Source of the DNA: Hemileia vastatrix
Taxonomy: Eukaryota; Basidiomycota; Pucciniomycetes; Pucciniales; Zaghouaniaceae
Direction of reading: 5' to 3'
Assembly: GCA_030280995.1 (NCBI GenBank)
Contig: JASXTE010000002.1
Span: 6,383,683 to 6,447,682 of the forward strand
Length of the DNA stretch: 64,000 nt
Every line of letters begins with the position of its first letter. Within the stretch, counting starts at the first letter, position 1. Positions 1 to 12,552 of this stretch are shown piece by piece. Made by a program: the position numbers and the translations under genes. The notes beneath the pieces are model-generated. The model saw nothing but the letters and a program-made list of their open reading frames with translations. It did no database searches and was not told the origin of the DNA.

Positions 1-2183
1 TAATAAAAGCATATCAAATGGTAACTAAGTATCTCAATAATATAAGTACAATTATCAGCATAAGTCTGGCTCTAATAGAGCTTGAAACATCTATGCAAGG
101 ACAACTATTAGCACCTGATGCTTCACCTTTCTGTACATACTCTATCCTTCTTGAGATTCCCAACTACATAATAAGTACTGTACTGCCTTCATACTTATTA
201 TAACAACCTGAACTTACCATATGAGTATCCACTAATTTTGAAACACTTTGCACTATATACTTACCCTTCCCTTTCTTAAGTCTTACTTTTCTTTTTATCA
301 AAAACTGCCTAATGATCCACTTACTAATTTCTTGTTCTTCTAGTGCTACCTTTTTTTCCCCAACAGGTTTCTATCAGCACTGGTTTTACGTAGCTTACAT
401 TTAGGAGCTTTCACATCCATTTAAGGGTGAACCTCATACCCTTACTTGATGCTGCTTCCTAAACTCATACTGTGTCTCCAGTGCTAGCCATGGATTCCTC
501 AAGTACATGCCATAACTTTTTATTTTATAGTCCAGTATGCACTCTCCTCTAACCTTTACTCACCGTGGCTTGTATATCAATACTAGACTAAAAAATAAAA
601 TATAAAACTGTGCATGCAGAGTCTACCTTTTCTGCGCTTTTGAAAACCCCTTTGTTGCACCTCTGTAACCACCCTTCATAGCAACCCCATTGTTGCACTT
701 GCTGCTAACTGAGACTTTTGCTGTGTTACTGAAAGATGTGTACTGCAGTGCTTCTAAGAATCTTTTGTATCAGATCACTCAAAAATTAGCTCTTAATTTA
801 TCAGTTTCTTCACTACTAGGAGATGTGAAAAAAAAATTATGTTCCATTTCTTACTTGAAATGACTGGTAAATTTCAGAATTTGTGAGAAATACTTTTTAT
901 AAGTCCCTCACATTGATATATTGATTAGGGTATAAACATTAAGGGTTGAAATTTTCTGAAATTATCTTAAAGCCATGAGTTGTCATCAAATAAAGTCTCA
1001 TTTTTGGAAATCAAGTAGAGTATTGACATCAATAAAATTAAATAAATAAAGAAAAAATGTGTGATATTCATTTTTCATATTTTCTCTTAGTTTTGACTTA
1101 CAGCTAATCATAAATTTCAAGAAAATCTCATTATCAAGTCAATCCTTGGCCTGTAGCACATGTTAGACACATTAAATCTTACTATTTTGGTTAAGAAATC
1201 TTGAAAACAATAAGCTTTACAATGACCATTACTTGCAAAGAATCTTTTTAATTAAATTAAAAAAATCAAAGTGGGTATCTCCTATCACATGGTTAATACT
1301 TGAATCCATCCCTCAGTTTACATCCTGAAAACACCTCAGGTCTGATTTTTCAGGACAATATTATGCAATTTTTAAAATAATATTTATATCCAAATTTTTG
1401 TAGAGTAAGATTGAAAACAATCCTTGTTCATGGCCCTTGGATCCAACACTCTGGAAACCCTTCACAGAATGAGGGAGGATCAGCTATTTTCATTGTTTCC
1501 AAAAAAAATGAGAAAAAGCTGATACCATTAACATCTCAGGTGTCTCAGTTTTATCTTTTTATTTTTTTAATTATCCAGAGTTTAGGGAAGCAGTTGTTTT
1601 TAGCAGAAACACCAAGTACATTTTACAGGTTTAGAATTATATTTTCCTTCCATCATGGAAAATTAATATAAAATGTATACAAAAATTGACATAAGGTTAT
1701 GTATTATAGTGCTTCATCATTTTAACTTGATTAATTTTCCTTTTAATGTAACACTTTGAATATATAATAAACCTTGAAATACATGCAACATAACAGTACA
1801 TCCCAATTTTCAAAACCTTCCCATTTTCATGCATTCAGCTACATTCAAATGATGAAAACTGAATCATTCTAAAAAAAGAAAAGAAATATAAAAAGAAAGT
1901 AAGTAACAAAATCCAATACATCATGTATCAATTTATGACACTTGTTCATAAGATGTTTCTCCAGAACAAGAGCTTTTACAAGATTACTACATGAGTACAT
2001 GTGCTTAACACTCTTTTTTTCTTTTCTTTTTTTTTCTTTTGTAAAAGCTTTCCAAATAGCTCTTATCAATAGTAAAAGAATGAAACCAGAGGAGAGTAAA
2101 AATTTCTCATTAGTTCAAGTAGGTTTTTTAAACCTCTATAAAAAGATGCTCAGGGTTTCATATGTATATAGAATACATACATA
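1..2183. other. AT-rich intergenic DNA, no gene recognised
   Basis: Only short ORFs without recognisable motifs, mixed with A/T runs. I see no intron-bearing coding pattern, RNA gene or clear terminal repeats here. Confidence 0.5.
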
Positions 2184-3764
2184 CAGTGGGGGACAGATGT
2201 TCTGGCCACTTTTTTTCAGGCCATAACTCAAAAACTTCTTATGAAACCACTATGAAAGAAATATGTATTCTCACTCTTTAGACTACAAATAATTCAAATA
2301 TGACATCAAAATTTCATTTCATTCACTCATTTATTTTCATTTCATATTTTATAAATGGAAATTTTTTTAATCAACAAACTAAAAATCTCATGACAATAAG
2401 ACCTTGACCACACAAAAGCACTCCTTTCACACTACCAATTCAATGAAAATGATTTTTTTTTAAATTAACTTTTTTTAAGTTTTTTTTTTTCATCCAGGAG
2501 TCACCAGTGGGGGGAACCACCACCAGTAGCAATGCAAGCCTCCATTTGTTGTGGCATCAATTGAATGAGATGGTCCAGTTGTTGAGAAGGTAAATTATCA
2601 CATGCTTGTTGTATTGATTGATGTACCTCGGCAATGTTTTTTGGCTGAATTTTTTTTTTTCAATATTAGTCTTCATCATTTTCCAAATGTTCTCAATTGG
2701 ATTTAGGTCATGAAATTGTGCTTGCTAGGTTATCTTTCAACAATTAATAACAGATCAGAAATATTGAGATAGCTTTGGGGTGTGCACTGGAGCATCATTC
2801 TTCATAAGGAGAAGGCAATGGCAAGGGTCAACTTTGGCAGGCCATGGAATCAATGAGCCAAAGCAGACATTTTCAATGAAGTGTTTTGAAGTTTTTTGGT
2901 TTTATCATAGGAATATTATATGTGCCTTGCATGTATTGAAGAATCCACCCCAAATCATGATAATGGAGTGACCACTTTTAATAGTAGGCTGCAAACATTC
3001 CTTGTGGGATTTTTTGCTGCTCTGACACCAGACCAAAATTTGAGTTGACAGCTTTCCAACTTCAGAACTGCATTCATCAGCCCATATAAATTGCTTCCAG
3101 TCTTCAACTAACCAGTGGACATGTTGATGAACAAATTGAAGTCATCTTTCTTCATGGGAAAGATTGAGGTGGGGTTTTTTGATGGCAACATGTTTATGAA
3201 AACCAAGGTCATGAGCATGGTGGCAAACAGTTTGGCATGAAAATTTACAGATAATGCTGTCAGTAATCTCATTCAAGGTCTTCTTACAGTTGCTAGAGAG
3301 GCTTTCCCTGATTTGAAGCATGTCTCTTGGGATGGTCATGACAGGGCGGCCAGGTTTTACCAATTTTTTGAGTCTTCCCTTGCTGCAGTATGTGGCAATA
3401 ATTTGATGCACAGTGGTTTGTGGGACCTTAAAATGGGCTGATACTTGGGTTGCCAAAGAGCCTGAGACTGTCATGTCTACAATAAGGCCACACTCACTGG
3501 TTGTGTGTTTCTTCTTTGGAGAGTGGCATGCCATGATAGGCATCTAAAAGTGCCAAAATAAGGGATGATTTTTAAGCTAAATAATAAAGAAAAAAACAAT
3601 GAATGATAAAATAAAAACTTACCAAGTGATAGAGTGAGACACAAAGCACCAAGGAACAAAGTTTGGAGGTGGTATCGGCAATGATGGTGGTATATGATAA
3701 AGATGAAAAATTACAAAAATGATGATTATGCATAAAAAGTGGCCAGAACATCTGTCCGCTTGTT
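2184..3764 (-). mobile_element. Degenerate Tc1/mariner DNA transposon
   Basis: The left end begins TA-CAGTGGGGGACAGATG and continues through TTCTGGCCACTTTTT. The right end carries the inverse (AAAAAGTGGCCAGAACATCTGTCC) at about 3733-3757, with its last bases decayed. The 1.6-kb length, TA flank, CAGTG terminus and internal minus-strand transposase remnant fit Tc1/mariner. Confidence 0.8.
2490..3543 (-). pseudogene. Tc1/mariner transposase, broken
   Basis: Would catalyse cut-and-paste transposition of the surrounding element. The first 133 codons (3543-3142) are open and hold an N-terminal helix-turn-helix and a GRP box (KPGRPVM), as in Tc1-like transposases. An in-frame TGA follows at 3141-3139, after which the same frame reads a first catalytic block with IWADE. 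A frameshift lies beyond the following IMIWGG block. The second catalytic block (NDAPVHT) and the HDLNPIENIWK motif near 2700 are recognisable in other frames. With at least one nonsense codon and more than one frameshift it cannot make a full transposase. The family call rests on several motifs in the right order. The 3' end of the coding remnant is approximate. Confidence 0.75.
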
Positions 3765-4156
3765 CAAACCTTTATTCTTCTTCTTTTTCTGTGTGACAAA
3801 ATTTGAAACTCATACTTGTCTCATTCAAAACAGGTACAAAGAGGATTTTTATACTCTACTTGTACCGTTCTTCCTCTCTTTTTTTTTATTTATTTTTTGA
3901 CAACCTTCATGTCATACATTTTATGTATAAATTTTAGTATAAGAATTTAACCAGGGTTTCCCTATAGCGAAGTAAATTAATTTGAGCATCTTTGGAGATG
4001 ATAGTAGAGAAGAAGAAAAAAAAAACATGAACATGAACATAATGAAGAAGGTAAATTGTTTAGTGATTGGTTGACTTTCAATTTTGTAAATTCATTTTGC
4101 AAATTTACATTACAGCCACGTCCGAAAACATTGAAACAAAAATGAAATTTTTTTTA

Positions 4157-4290
4157 CAGCGAATCCTGAAAAGCTTGCGGTTGTCTTTCCTTTCATCCCC
4201 CACCAAAAGCATATAGGTCAACTGTCCTAAACTCATGATTTTGGTGGGGGATGAAATGTAGGACAATCGCAACCTTCCCAGGATTAGCTC
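4157..4290. mobile_element. Foldback MITE nested in the left arm of a larger foldback
   Basis: 134 bp flanked by TA on both sides. Two arms of about 50 nt form an imperfect palindrome: one starts CAGCGAATCCTGAAAAGCTT, and the arms meet at CCCCCACCAAAA / TTTTGGTGGGGG. Termini resemble those of the copy at 6921-7056. Confidence 0.65.
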
Positions 4291-4457
4291 TAAAAAATTT
4301 ATTGATAGCCAAAAAGTTGAGCTGTAGTATTTTTTTGACCGCTTCAGTTCATTTTATGACAATTGGGGTTGACTTCTCTTTAAACCCAGATAATGTAGAA
4401 GGGGGGGCTAAACGACAGAGAAATTAACCCGATTGCCACAAATTGAATGGTAGATGT

Positions 4458-4458
<1 letters not shown>

Positions 4459-4518
<60 letters not shown>
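4459..4518. repeat. Poly-A tract, 60 nt
   Basis: Uninterrupted A60 inside the foldback at 4111-4597. The lysine- and phenylalanine-rich ORFs across it are artefacts. Confidence 0.95.
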
Positions 4519-4522
<4 letters not shown>

Positions 4523-4597
4523 CAGCTCAACTTTTGGGTTGTCAATAAATTTTCAAGAAATTTCTTTTTTGTTTCAAGATTTTCGGATCCAGCTGTA

Positions 4598-5689
4598 TGT
4601 ACGTAGAGGAGTCTCCTTATCAGATCAATGCGCACTGAAATTGAATGGGTTTTTTTTTTTATCTCACACAGAATATACAAAACCCAAGATCTTAGTTGAA
4701 GATAATAAGAAAGATAGGGGATAAAAGCGACGGTTTAGACAACATATCTTACTAACCCCCAGATAAATCATATCAAAAGTATATCTAAACTTTAAAATGC
4801 CAAAAATAACACAAAATAAGATGCTTTTCTTGTTTCACCTAATAATCTTCTTCTTGTAAGAGATTTTTTTTATTTATATTATTATTATCTTCTCAAGAAC
4901 TGCGTGAAAATGAAAAGAGGCTCCTCTTTTTTTCTCTCTCTCCTCTTTGCGTTCTGGTATGTATGACTAACTTTGATGATATCCTGTCAATTCCTCTTTC
5001 GTCACTACAATTTCTCAGATTCTCCCCATACTATATAGTACCTATCATACTATTATTACGCATAAAAGACCCAAAATAAAAAAATAATAATTAAAAATCG
5101 ACAATCTCAACACCCTTCAAGTCATCATTTAATTATTCCAGGAGAGAAGAAACAATGCGAAAGTTATTTAAATCATCCTAGATGTCACGAGAAGGTTTAG
5201 AAATCTTACATATAATGTGATATAGATGTTGGAGTAAACTATACCGATCTCATATTCGTTGCGATGATTGAGTTTCAAATGGAATACAATCAATTCACAA
5301 TTTATTCCCCCAAATAGTCTCCTTTATCCTTCCAATGTCAAAAGTTTCATGTCGAGTCTGTCTTCCAATCAAATGCACGGAAATTGTCGTCAACTGTTAC
5401 ATACATTTAAACCTGCAATTCTCTCTCGATCGCGTTATCTACCTATTTTGGAGTCAACGTGATAAAGTAAATATTCTAAAACAAGAGGAAAAACTTCAAT
5501 TGACTCTTTGTCCAAGGTCTTATAGTGTATTCTATACACAAATATTATGTAGCTTCAATAACAAAGATTTCATAAAACAGCCGTTTGGAACAGCTGGAGA
5601 AATAATTTTAAAGTCAAGGAATTTGGAAATTTATAATTTTAGGATAGGAGGTTTTTAAGGGTCCCCATCTTTTTTTTGTATTGGCGAGC
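4598..5689. other. Intergenic, no gene recognised
   Basis: AT-rich, with two overlapping short ORFs (5268-5658) lacking codon or motif support. Part of it may be the LTR of the Copia remnant to its right, whose far end I could not place. Confidence 0.4.
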
Positions 5690-6046
5690 AAATGGTGGAT
5701 ACACGATATTAATTTACACTCTCATGTTTTACTGTTATTACATATAACTTTTTATACAATTTGAGACTGCGGCTTAGTCGAGACCTGACACTCGCCCCCC
5801 TCAACAAGACGCCGACAATCGGTGAACAGTAAAAATAAGAAAACTGAAGAAAAAGAAATGGAAAAGAAAAAATAAACTAAGCAACATGTATATAAGTTTC
5901 TTAAAGCAAATGTAAACCAACACCCTCGCATTCTCTTTCTTGTGGCATTGTTGTTAGTTTAATAGTTTCGTTCATTATATCAGCCTTTTGTGAAGTTGTT
6001 CGTTGATGAAATAGAACTTGCGGTCAATGTGTCTCGTTTGTTTGTT
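5690..6046 (-). mobile_element. Ty1/Copia retrotransposon 3' remnant
   Basis: On the minus strand 6046-5978 reads KQTRHIDRKFYFINEQL, which matches the C-terminal end of Copia RNase H (the HID-x-x-[YF]-x-F-[IV]-x-E pattern). About 175 bp further on is a polypurine stretch (GAGGGGGGCGAG) followed at 5790 by TGTCAGG, the expected order polypurine tract then 3' LTR start. The rest of pol is missing and the outer LTR boundary is not defined. Confidence 0.5.
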
Positions 6047-6461
6047 TGACGCTTCATCTGATGACACTTTGCAAGCTTCAAGAATGAGGAAAAGTAATGG
6101 TAATCTAACGCTAACCTCCAGATTATTAAATAGTGATAGGAATCTAATACTAACCTTTACAGCAGGAAAAAGCAAGGGTAATCTAACACATTATCGTCAG
6201 TGGAGAGTGAGTCACAAGCGAGAGATACTGCTGACTGAATAGAGGGAAAACATTAAAAATAGAATGGTCGTCTCCGTTGCAGCTCAAAAAGGTGGTCCGT
6301 TTAAACCCTTCCCTTAAAAAAACCTAAACATGTGTATATTAGGGTGATGTAACGAAATCTTGCAATGCAGTACTACCGTCTTCAATTTGACTTGTCAAAG
6401 CAATCCCGATATGATACCATTTACATACAGCCAAGAAAACAAAAACTTGGTGAACTTGTAG

Positions 6462-6504
<43 letters not shown>

Positions 6505-6551
6505 GCTAATTTCTCACTGCCTGCCACTTTTTTTTTTAAATTTTTTTTTTT

Positions 6552-6588
<37 letters not shown>

Positions 6589-6680
6589 TTAATTTTTTTT
6601 TTTTTTTTTAATTTTTTTTTTTTTTTTTGGAATTAACAAAGCCGGCTTGCCCACAATCCCACTGCGTCCGTCATCCTCTA

Positions 6681-6713
<33 letters not shown>

Positions 6714-6730
6714 CTTCTTCTTCATTTTTT
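6462..6730. repeat. Low-complexity block: A39, T-rich stretch, (TTC)n
   Basis: A39 at 6462-6500, an almost pure T/A stretch at 6521-6630 and about 13 TTC units at 6683-6723. ORFs through it encode homopolymers. Confidence 0.95.
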
Positions 6731-6920
6731 TTTTTTATATCTATTTATTTTTCCCAAGATTTTTCAATTCAGAAAAAAAAAAAAAAGTAGCAGCCGGAGA
6801 AAAATGCACATAGCAGATTATTATTATTATTTACAAGCTCACCAAGCTTCGCTGTCTTGACTGTTGCCCTAATTAGCAATGTCTCGAACAATTTGTCAAG
6901 AACTAAAAAGATGACATTTA

Positions 6921-7056
6921 CAGCAAAACCTGAAAAGCTTCGAGGGATTTCTCGTTGATTTGAGCCCCCCGCCAAAAAAAACACGAGTTCACGTTACGTT
7001 GCTTTTTGGCCGAGCATAAATGGCAAGAATACCTCAAGCTTTTCCAGGATTAGCTG
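6921..7056. mobile_element. TA-flanked foldback MITE
   Basis: 136 bp between TA dinucleotides. The left end CAGCAAAACCTGAAAAGCTT is mirrored by AAGCTTTTCCAGGATTAGCTG at the right. Same termini as the nested copy at 4157-4290. Confidence 0.6.
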
Positions 7057-7059
7057 TAA

Positions 7060-8570
7060 CCGGAAAAAAAAAAATATATAAATAAATAAAAATAAAAAGA
7101 AATCTAGAAAATTTTTCAGCCTAGACATTACTGTTATGTTCATATGCCAATTTATTAGTCCAAAGTATTCAGCGTAGATTAGACTACAGTAGACAATTTT
7201 TTTTTTTTTCATGATATCTGATTTCTTATAAAGTGATTATACGAGAGAATCTTGCCAGAGTTGACATATGATTCTCTAGCACTATATAGATACAACGGAT
7301 CTCAAAGAATCAGGTGGATGAAGTTCATTCCTAAAACCAACGAGTAGTATACATGTGCTTTGTAAAGAAAAATGTACCACTTATCTGATGTAAAATGCTT
7401 TTAAACGACCTTAGTTAATCATAATTTTAGAAACAAGTTTGAACGTCATCACTATAGTGCAACACGTAATCACCAAAATAGGCAAATAGATAAGAGGGTA
7501 TACTCGAAATACAAAAAAAGCAATGTAAGATATGTAACTCATTGATTTTTTTCACAAGTTGTGCCAAGATGAACAACAGATGGAAGAGAAGCTCAGCCAT
7601 CAACTATATACATAAATAAATAAATAAGACAAAAAACTAAAATTACCCCCGCCCAGACTTGTCTAGGCTCTTGATTCTTTTACATCAGTCATTAGTTTCT
7701 CTTAGTCAACTTGGGAGGGAGCTTAACATTTATCACAAGTTCAACAAAACCCTTCTTAATCAACAAAAGTTTCAAAAAGTTTCTGTCTTTTTTAAAAAAA
7801 AAAAAAAAAAAAAAAGGTTTATACTTTATTTAACCCACGCCCAGCAGAGAGGCCCCGGTGAAATAAGTAATTCCCAATGAAACATGAACAATAGCAAAGA
7901 TATATAAACAATTGTGAGGAGCACATGTTAAGCTATACCGTCAAAGGTGGAGACGAAAAAGATTACATACAATCAGCTGATGCTCAGCCGATCAGCACTC
8001 AGCTTCTCCGGTGACATAATTTTCATCGAAGTAGACATTTTACACGATATTTTATTCGGGAAATGATGATCAGCTGCTGCTAGCATCGCCACGCTCAAGC
8101 CCAGCCAGTTTACTGAAATAATCGCCCAGTGAACTCAAATGTGGAATGTCTTGAAGTTAAAGTGAATCTTACAGACTTACCAATTTCCCACAAGGTGATG
8201 ATACTGCTTTGTTCCATAAGGGTTTGATCGCTGTCTATGTCATCGTGATTTCGTCATGGGTGGACTAATGATTAACTACAAGGGGGGTATCTTTTCTTTC
8301 ACACACCTGATTCATCAAGATGCTTCTGTCTTCACTATGTATCACTCAAACGGTCAAAGTCAGTTTTCTAGGGTTACTTAAAACATCCTCCATATATTTG
8401 ATACAAAACAATAATGAAGACTGCGCGGCACAGTTTACAGTGTTCGAGACATTTGCAACAGAATCAATTTTTAGATATTACACTTGATTCCACTCACTGG
8501 AGGGTAAGTTTTATGATTTGCTATCTGATTCAGTCCTATTTCGTCAATTCGAACTTATTTGGGATTGAGA
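7060..8570. other. Intergenic, no gene recognised
   Basis: AT-rich with short A/T runs. No supported ORF, RNA gene or paired termini seen. Confidence 0.45.
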
Positions 8571-8574
8571 TTGA

Positions 8575-8575
8575 G

Positions 8576-8631
<56 letters not shown>

Positions 8632-8692
8632 TGTGTGTGTGTGTGTGTGTGTGTGAGTGAGTGTGTGTGTGTAGGTGTGAGTGTGTGTGTGT
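8575..8692. repeat. (GA)n then (GT)n compound microsatellite
   Basis: About 24 GA units run directly into interrupted GT/GTGA units. ORFs here are Arg/Glu or Val/Cys dipeptide artefacts. Confidence 0.95.
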
Positions 8693-9104
8693 GAACTTGA
8701 GTACAAGAGAAAGAAGGAGAAAAGGTAGTGACAACAATGAATCTCTATATGGTGGTGAACGCCTTAACAAATATTCCTAGGCGATTAGTTCTAATTTGTA
8801 TCCAACACTGAATTGTGCTGAAGATATCTAAACCCCAGATTATAAGCCTACCCTACCGTTACCTATTTAAGTTAAAGTGAAATGTTGACAACCAGAATAA
8901 CAGAAGCAGATTCATCTTTTATTGCTGATCGAACCTTCAACCGAGTGTAGTACCGGTGTATATGGATGTAGATATAATAGACGTCACATACCCATGCTGT
9001 CACCGAAAAAACGAAATTTTGAGTCAATTAAAAGTGGTTATCACTTGCCATTTACAAACATTCAGTCACAAGAAATGTGCGCGTGATCAAAATTCATTAA
9101 ATGC

Positions 9105-9139
<35 letters not shown>

Positions 9140-9426
9140 CACACTACTCTCTGTTTTGTGTAACATTTATTTTTTCTTGTTCCCAAACTTGTGTAACACA
9201 TTTTGTGTTGTCAATGACAGTCTATGATGAGCTTGTGACTTTCTAGCGGCTGGCTCGGATTGAAAAAAAAAAAGAAAGAAAGAAAGAAAGTTTGGTGCAT
9301 GCCCCGTGTGGATTAGTTTAACTAAGTGCATTCTACCCCAGCATATCCTTTTTACATTTGATCAGTCAGAATTTATATTTCCACCCATCTTTTAATTGAG
9401 TTTCATATTTGCAACCTGTATATATT

Positions 9427-9457
<31 letters not shown>

Positions 9458-9884
9458 TACAAAATAGTCAACTTGGCCCATCGGTTCTCCACCTCTTTCC
9501 ATTCACATCAGTTATAGCATAATTCTATTGAATCAAGGCGCACATAGCTACCACCACATCTGTCTTTAAAAGAGAAAAAAGAAAAACAAGAACTGCAAAC
9601 AATATCACATTGTAGAGTTACAATCTTTTTCTGCATAGAGCTACTATATAAAATCACCCGTCTTTTCAGTTAAACGGTGGCCATATCTGACTAGGCAAAG
9701 AAAAAAAAGAGCAAGATCTGTGTTTTCACATTTTAGCAGGACCTTCAAGAACATTAGCGAACATTCAGGGATCAGTTGTCTCCCAAGCCCTGTTTACCAG
9801 CGCGGAGAGTAAGGTTTAGAGCAGGCGTCGAAAGTGTCCGAATTTGAGCGCCAAATTAAAGCAGAGTGAGGGGGATTAGCCGAT
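8693..9884. other. Intergenic with poly-T and (AT)n
   Basis: T-run at 9109-9139, an AAAG repeat near 9270 and (AT)n near 9430-9460. From about 9770 base composition becomes less AT-rich on approach to the gene at 11180. No gene recognised. Confidence 0.45.
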
Positions 9885-10082
9885 TCACAAGTGTCCGTCA
9901 CAGAAGGAGAAAAGAAGTTCAGAGAGCTTGAAGGAGATCTCAAGGCTCAGACGAAAGTAAGTGAATTTTCCGATAGGTCCGCGGATATAGGGAGTAAATG
10001 CTGGGGCAATGGGTGCACTCTGGCGACGAGTGGGGTACTTGAGTGTGGAGTGAGCCACTGACGCTAGTGTTTTTTTGAGCAT
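9885..10082 (-). CDS. Possible first exon of an unidentified divergent gene
   Basis: I do not recognise this 65-codon ORF. Its N-terminus (MLKKTLASVAHSTLKYPTRR) is basic, hydroxylated and free of acidic residues, as in mitochondrial targeting peptides. It lies in a less AT-rich patch about 1.1 kb upstream of, and divergent from, the Ecl1-like gene. After about residue 40 the sequence becomes hydrophobic and less gene-like, which could be read-through into an intron (a GTCTGA donor-like site is present). No downstream exon could be assigned. It may equally be a chance ORF. Confidence 0.2.
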   Translation of the reverse strand: MLKKTLASVAHSTLKYPTRRQSAPIAPAFTPYIRGPIGKFTYFRLSLEISFKLSELLFSFCDGHL

Positions 10083-10499
10083 GTTTTTAGGGGGGCAGGA
10101 TTGTATTCCGTATTTAATTTACAACTGTCCAATCGATAGTTTCTGCGGGTTTTGAGTTGGGTGTGGGGCGGCGGCAAGTTGGATCAATTAAAGAGCTTGA
10201 TCATCTGAGCAGATAGGCAGTAACAAGCAAGCCTGTTGGCGCCTCTTCGTCGCTAGCGTTAGGCAGCCAAACCAAGTCCTGCTTACCCCGGCACCCGGCA
10301 TCGGTCATTGGGCCCAGTCCACCGCAAAGGTGCCCTCTAGTTGGTGAGCTGCACACTACACAGTTCTCCTGTCTTTGGCTTTGCTTTCTTTCTTTTTCCT
10401 GCTCCTACACTCCCCTTTCCTTTTGTTTCCTTTCCCTTCTTATCTCCCTCTCTTCCTTCTTTCTACTTCCTATATATATATATATATATATATATATCT

Positions 10500-10535
<36 letters not shown>

Positions 10536-11179
10536 ATTCCTCGCACGTCCCTCGCTCTTCTTCCTTTACACATTTCCCACCCCGCCTTTCTCTCTCTCGC
10601 TTTTTTTTTTTTCTTTTTTCTTTTTTTTTCCACCCACATTTTAAACCGTGATCACCTGCATTGAGCTCCTGCTACTTGACTTTTTTCACTTGTTTTTTCC
10701 TTTTCCTTTTCCTTTTTTTTATTTCATTTTTTTTTTTTTTTTTTGGGAAAAAGTAAATTCATTTTTTTCGCCCAACCTTTTTCAACTCACTAGTCCTTGT
10801 TTTACTTTTTGTGTCCATCCAGTTGGATTTTCCTTATTGTCCGTCCTCTCCTCCCCCCCTTTTTTTTTTAATTTTGGTCTTGCAGCCATCTCAGCGTCGC
10901 AATCGACTGACATTTGCATATCATTTACAAAGAGGCTTGTCCTTTTGGTCGCTTTTTCTAGCTTATCAACCCCTGTTCCTTTCTCCCTAATTCTCTAATC
11001 TATCTAATCTTTCAATTGGACAATTTCAGTAACTCTTCCGATTCCGTTTGTACCTTCTCCTGGCCCTCGCTTCCTCCCAATCAACTTAGGGAAGCCTCTA
11101 GTCCTGTTCATTAGTCTTTGCTCCTCGGTGTCCTTAATAAGTTATCCGTACTTAGGGCTTCTGCTTTTCACACACCAAC
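10083..11179 (+). promoter_or_regulatory. Upstream region and 5' leader of the Ecl1-like gene
   Basis: The first 250 bp are relatively GC-rich and include an inverted CCAAT box (ATTGGGCCCAG near 10307). From 10366 to 10900 the + strand is strongly pyrimidine-rich with (TA)n at 10471-10497 and (CT)n at 10501-10530, followed by C/T-rich leader up to the ATG. Pyrimidine tracts just upstream of the transcription start are common in fungal promoters. The exact start site and any leader intron cannot be fixed from sequence. Confidence 0.4.
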
Positions 11180-12500
11180 ATGGATATGGATCTTTCGTGG
11201 TGTCCTGTATGCGAACGAGCTATCGTGCCATCTAATCCAGAAGTGTCTTCGCAATCTGCTCTTGTGGATTCTCCTCCACCTTCAGTTCCAGTTCCTCAAA
11301 GTAAGATTGTAAAAAATAAGTCAGCTGCTAACCTTGCAAATGGCAATCGAAGCCTTAGTCGTTTACGTCGGAACGTAAGCTGTGGAAAAAACGGTCCATT
11401 AGGCAAACTTAATGGCTTGAAACCTCTCACTTCTGTCAATGTTCCTCTCGGCCACCCCAAAAACGTTGGTGCTACCAACTTTGCCGAAACAAAGGACTCC
11501 AACCTACCTGGCAAGTTATCATCCAAAAGGGTTCCGCCACTTCAAAATTCCAATAACAACGAAAAGCAAGATAAACCGGATACAACTATGGGTTCTGATG
11601 CTATTCATGATTTATACTGTTCGGAAGAATGCCGTAAAATTGATGAGCTGAGGGGCAATATGGCTTTTGATGATCTTGCCTATGTTACCCGTTCTTCCCT
11701 TTCACCCGATTGCTACATTCAATTTGATAAAGTGAATCCGAGGCATTGGGCTTCGAATGACGAAGAATGCACGTACAATTCCTCTTTGCCGGTTGGTACT
11801 GGTTTTGCTACCAAGTCAGGGCCTTATCATTCCAAAAATATGCTGGATCCATATGAATCTCACAAACGATATGGAAGTTTTCCCACGGCTTCTCTTCAAA
11901 ACAGGGCTGATTCAGTGGATTACCCTGCTCATGTGATTAAGAGCTCATCTGAATGTGGGACTGGTATTGTTTCAGCGACTAAAAAAATATCTACTCCAAC
12001 AATGCCCGATCCACCAAAAGTACAATTGCCCAGCGATGATGCTTGTCCAAGTACCATGGTAAGGCCTTTAGTCATTCGCTGTCAAAGTGACATGGGTGCG
12101 ATGTCAAGGAGTAAACCCGAAGATAAAACTGATGAAGCTCGTCCTGGCGAATGTCAAAGCTATGACCGAGCTATGTTAACTAAACGAACTCCTATTCTTT
12201 TAGCGCCTAATGGTACTCCACTTGTGCAGCCTAGTTTTCCCCAAATGAAAAATTACCAGCTTTTTCACAAGCCAACTTCTAGCTCCCCAAGCTCACCAAC
12301 ATGGTCTACACTGTCCCGTTTTTCAGATTCTAGTGCATCTTCGGCTCCTTCCTACCAATCTGATGCATACTTCCGAACTTTACGAAGGGATGATAAATCG
12401 GCTTCCTTGTCACAACATTACGGCCTATTTTTCAATCAAAGAGCAGCGAGCTCTACTTCTAGTGCAGTATCTCATTCAGTAAGCTAATTCTTGGCTGATG

Positions 12501-12552
<52 letters not shown>

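Larger units (their letters stand above)
4111..4597. mobile_element. TA-flanked foldback (Tc1-like MITE) with a poly-A core
   Basis: The left arm starts TA-CAGCCACGTCCGAAAAC and the right arm ends with its inverse (TTTTCGGATCCAGCTG-TA). The inner parts of the arms also pair: AAATTTATTGATAGCC with GAGCTGTAG on the left, against CTGCAGCTC and GTCAATAAATTTT on the right. Arms total roughly 75 bp once the nested element at 4157-4290 is removed. The centre contains a run of 60 A. Confidence 0.65.

Noticed and set aside
4443..4724. Lysine- and phenylalanine-repeat ORFs across poly-A/T tracts (also near 6400, 7750, 9100, 15500, 17300)
   Set aside because: Pure homopolymer translation with no flanking motif.
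8414..8770. Arg/Glu, Val/Cys, Thr/His and Leu/Ser dipeptide ORFs over (GA)n and (GT)n (also 18345-18694)
   Set aside because: Microsatellite artefacts on both strands.
10341..10998. Three overlapping 89-116-codon ORFs upstream of the Ecl1-like gene
   Set aside because: Phe/Ser/Leu/Pro-rich translations of the pyrimidine-rich promoter and leader.
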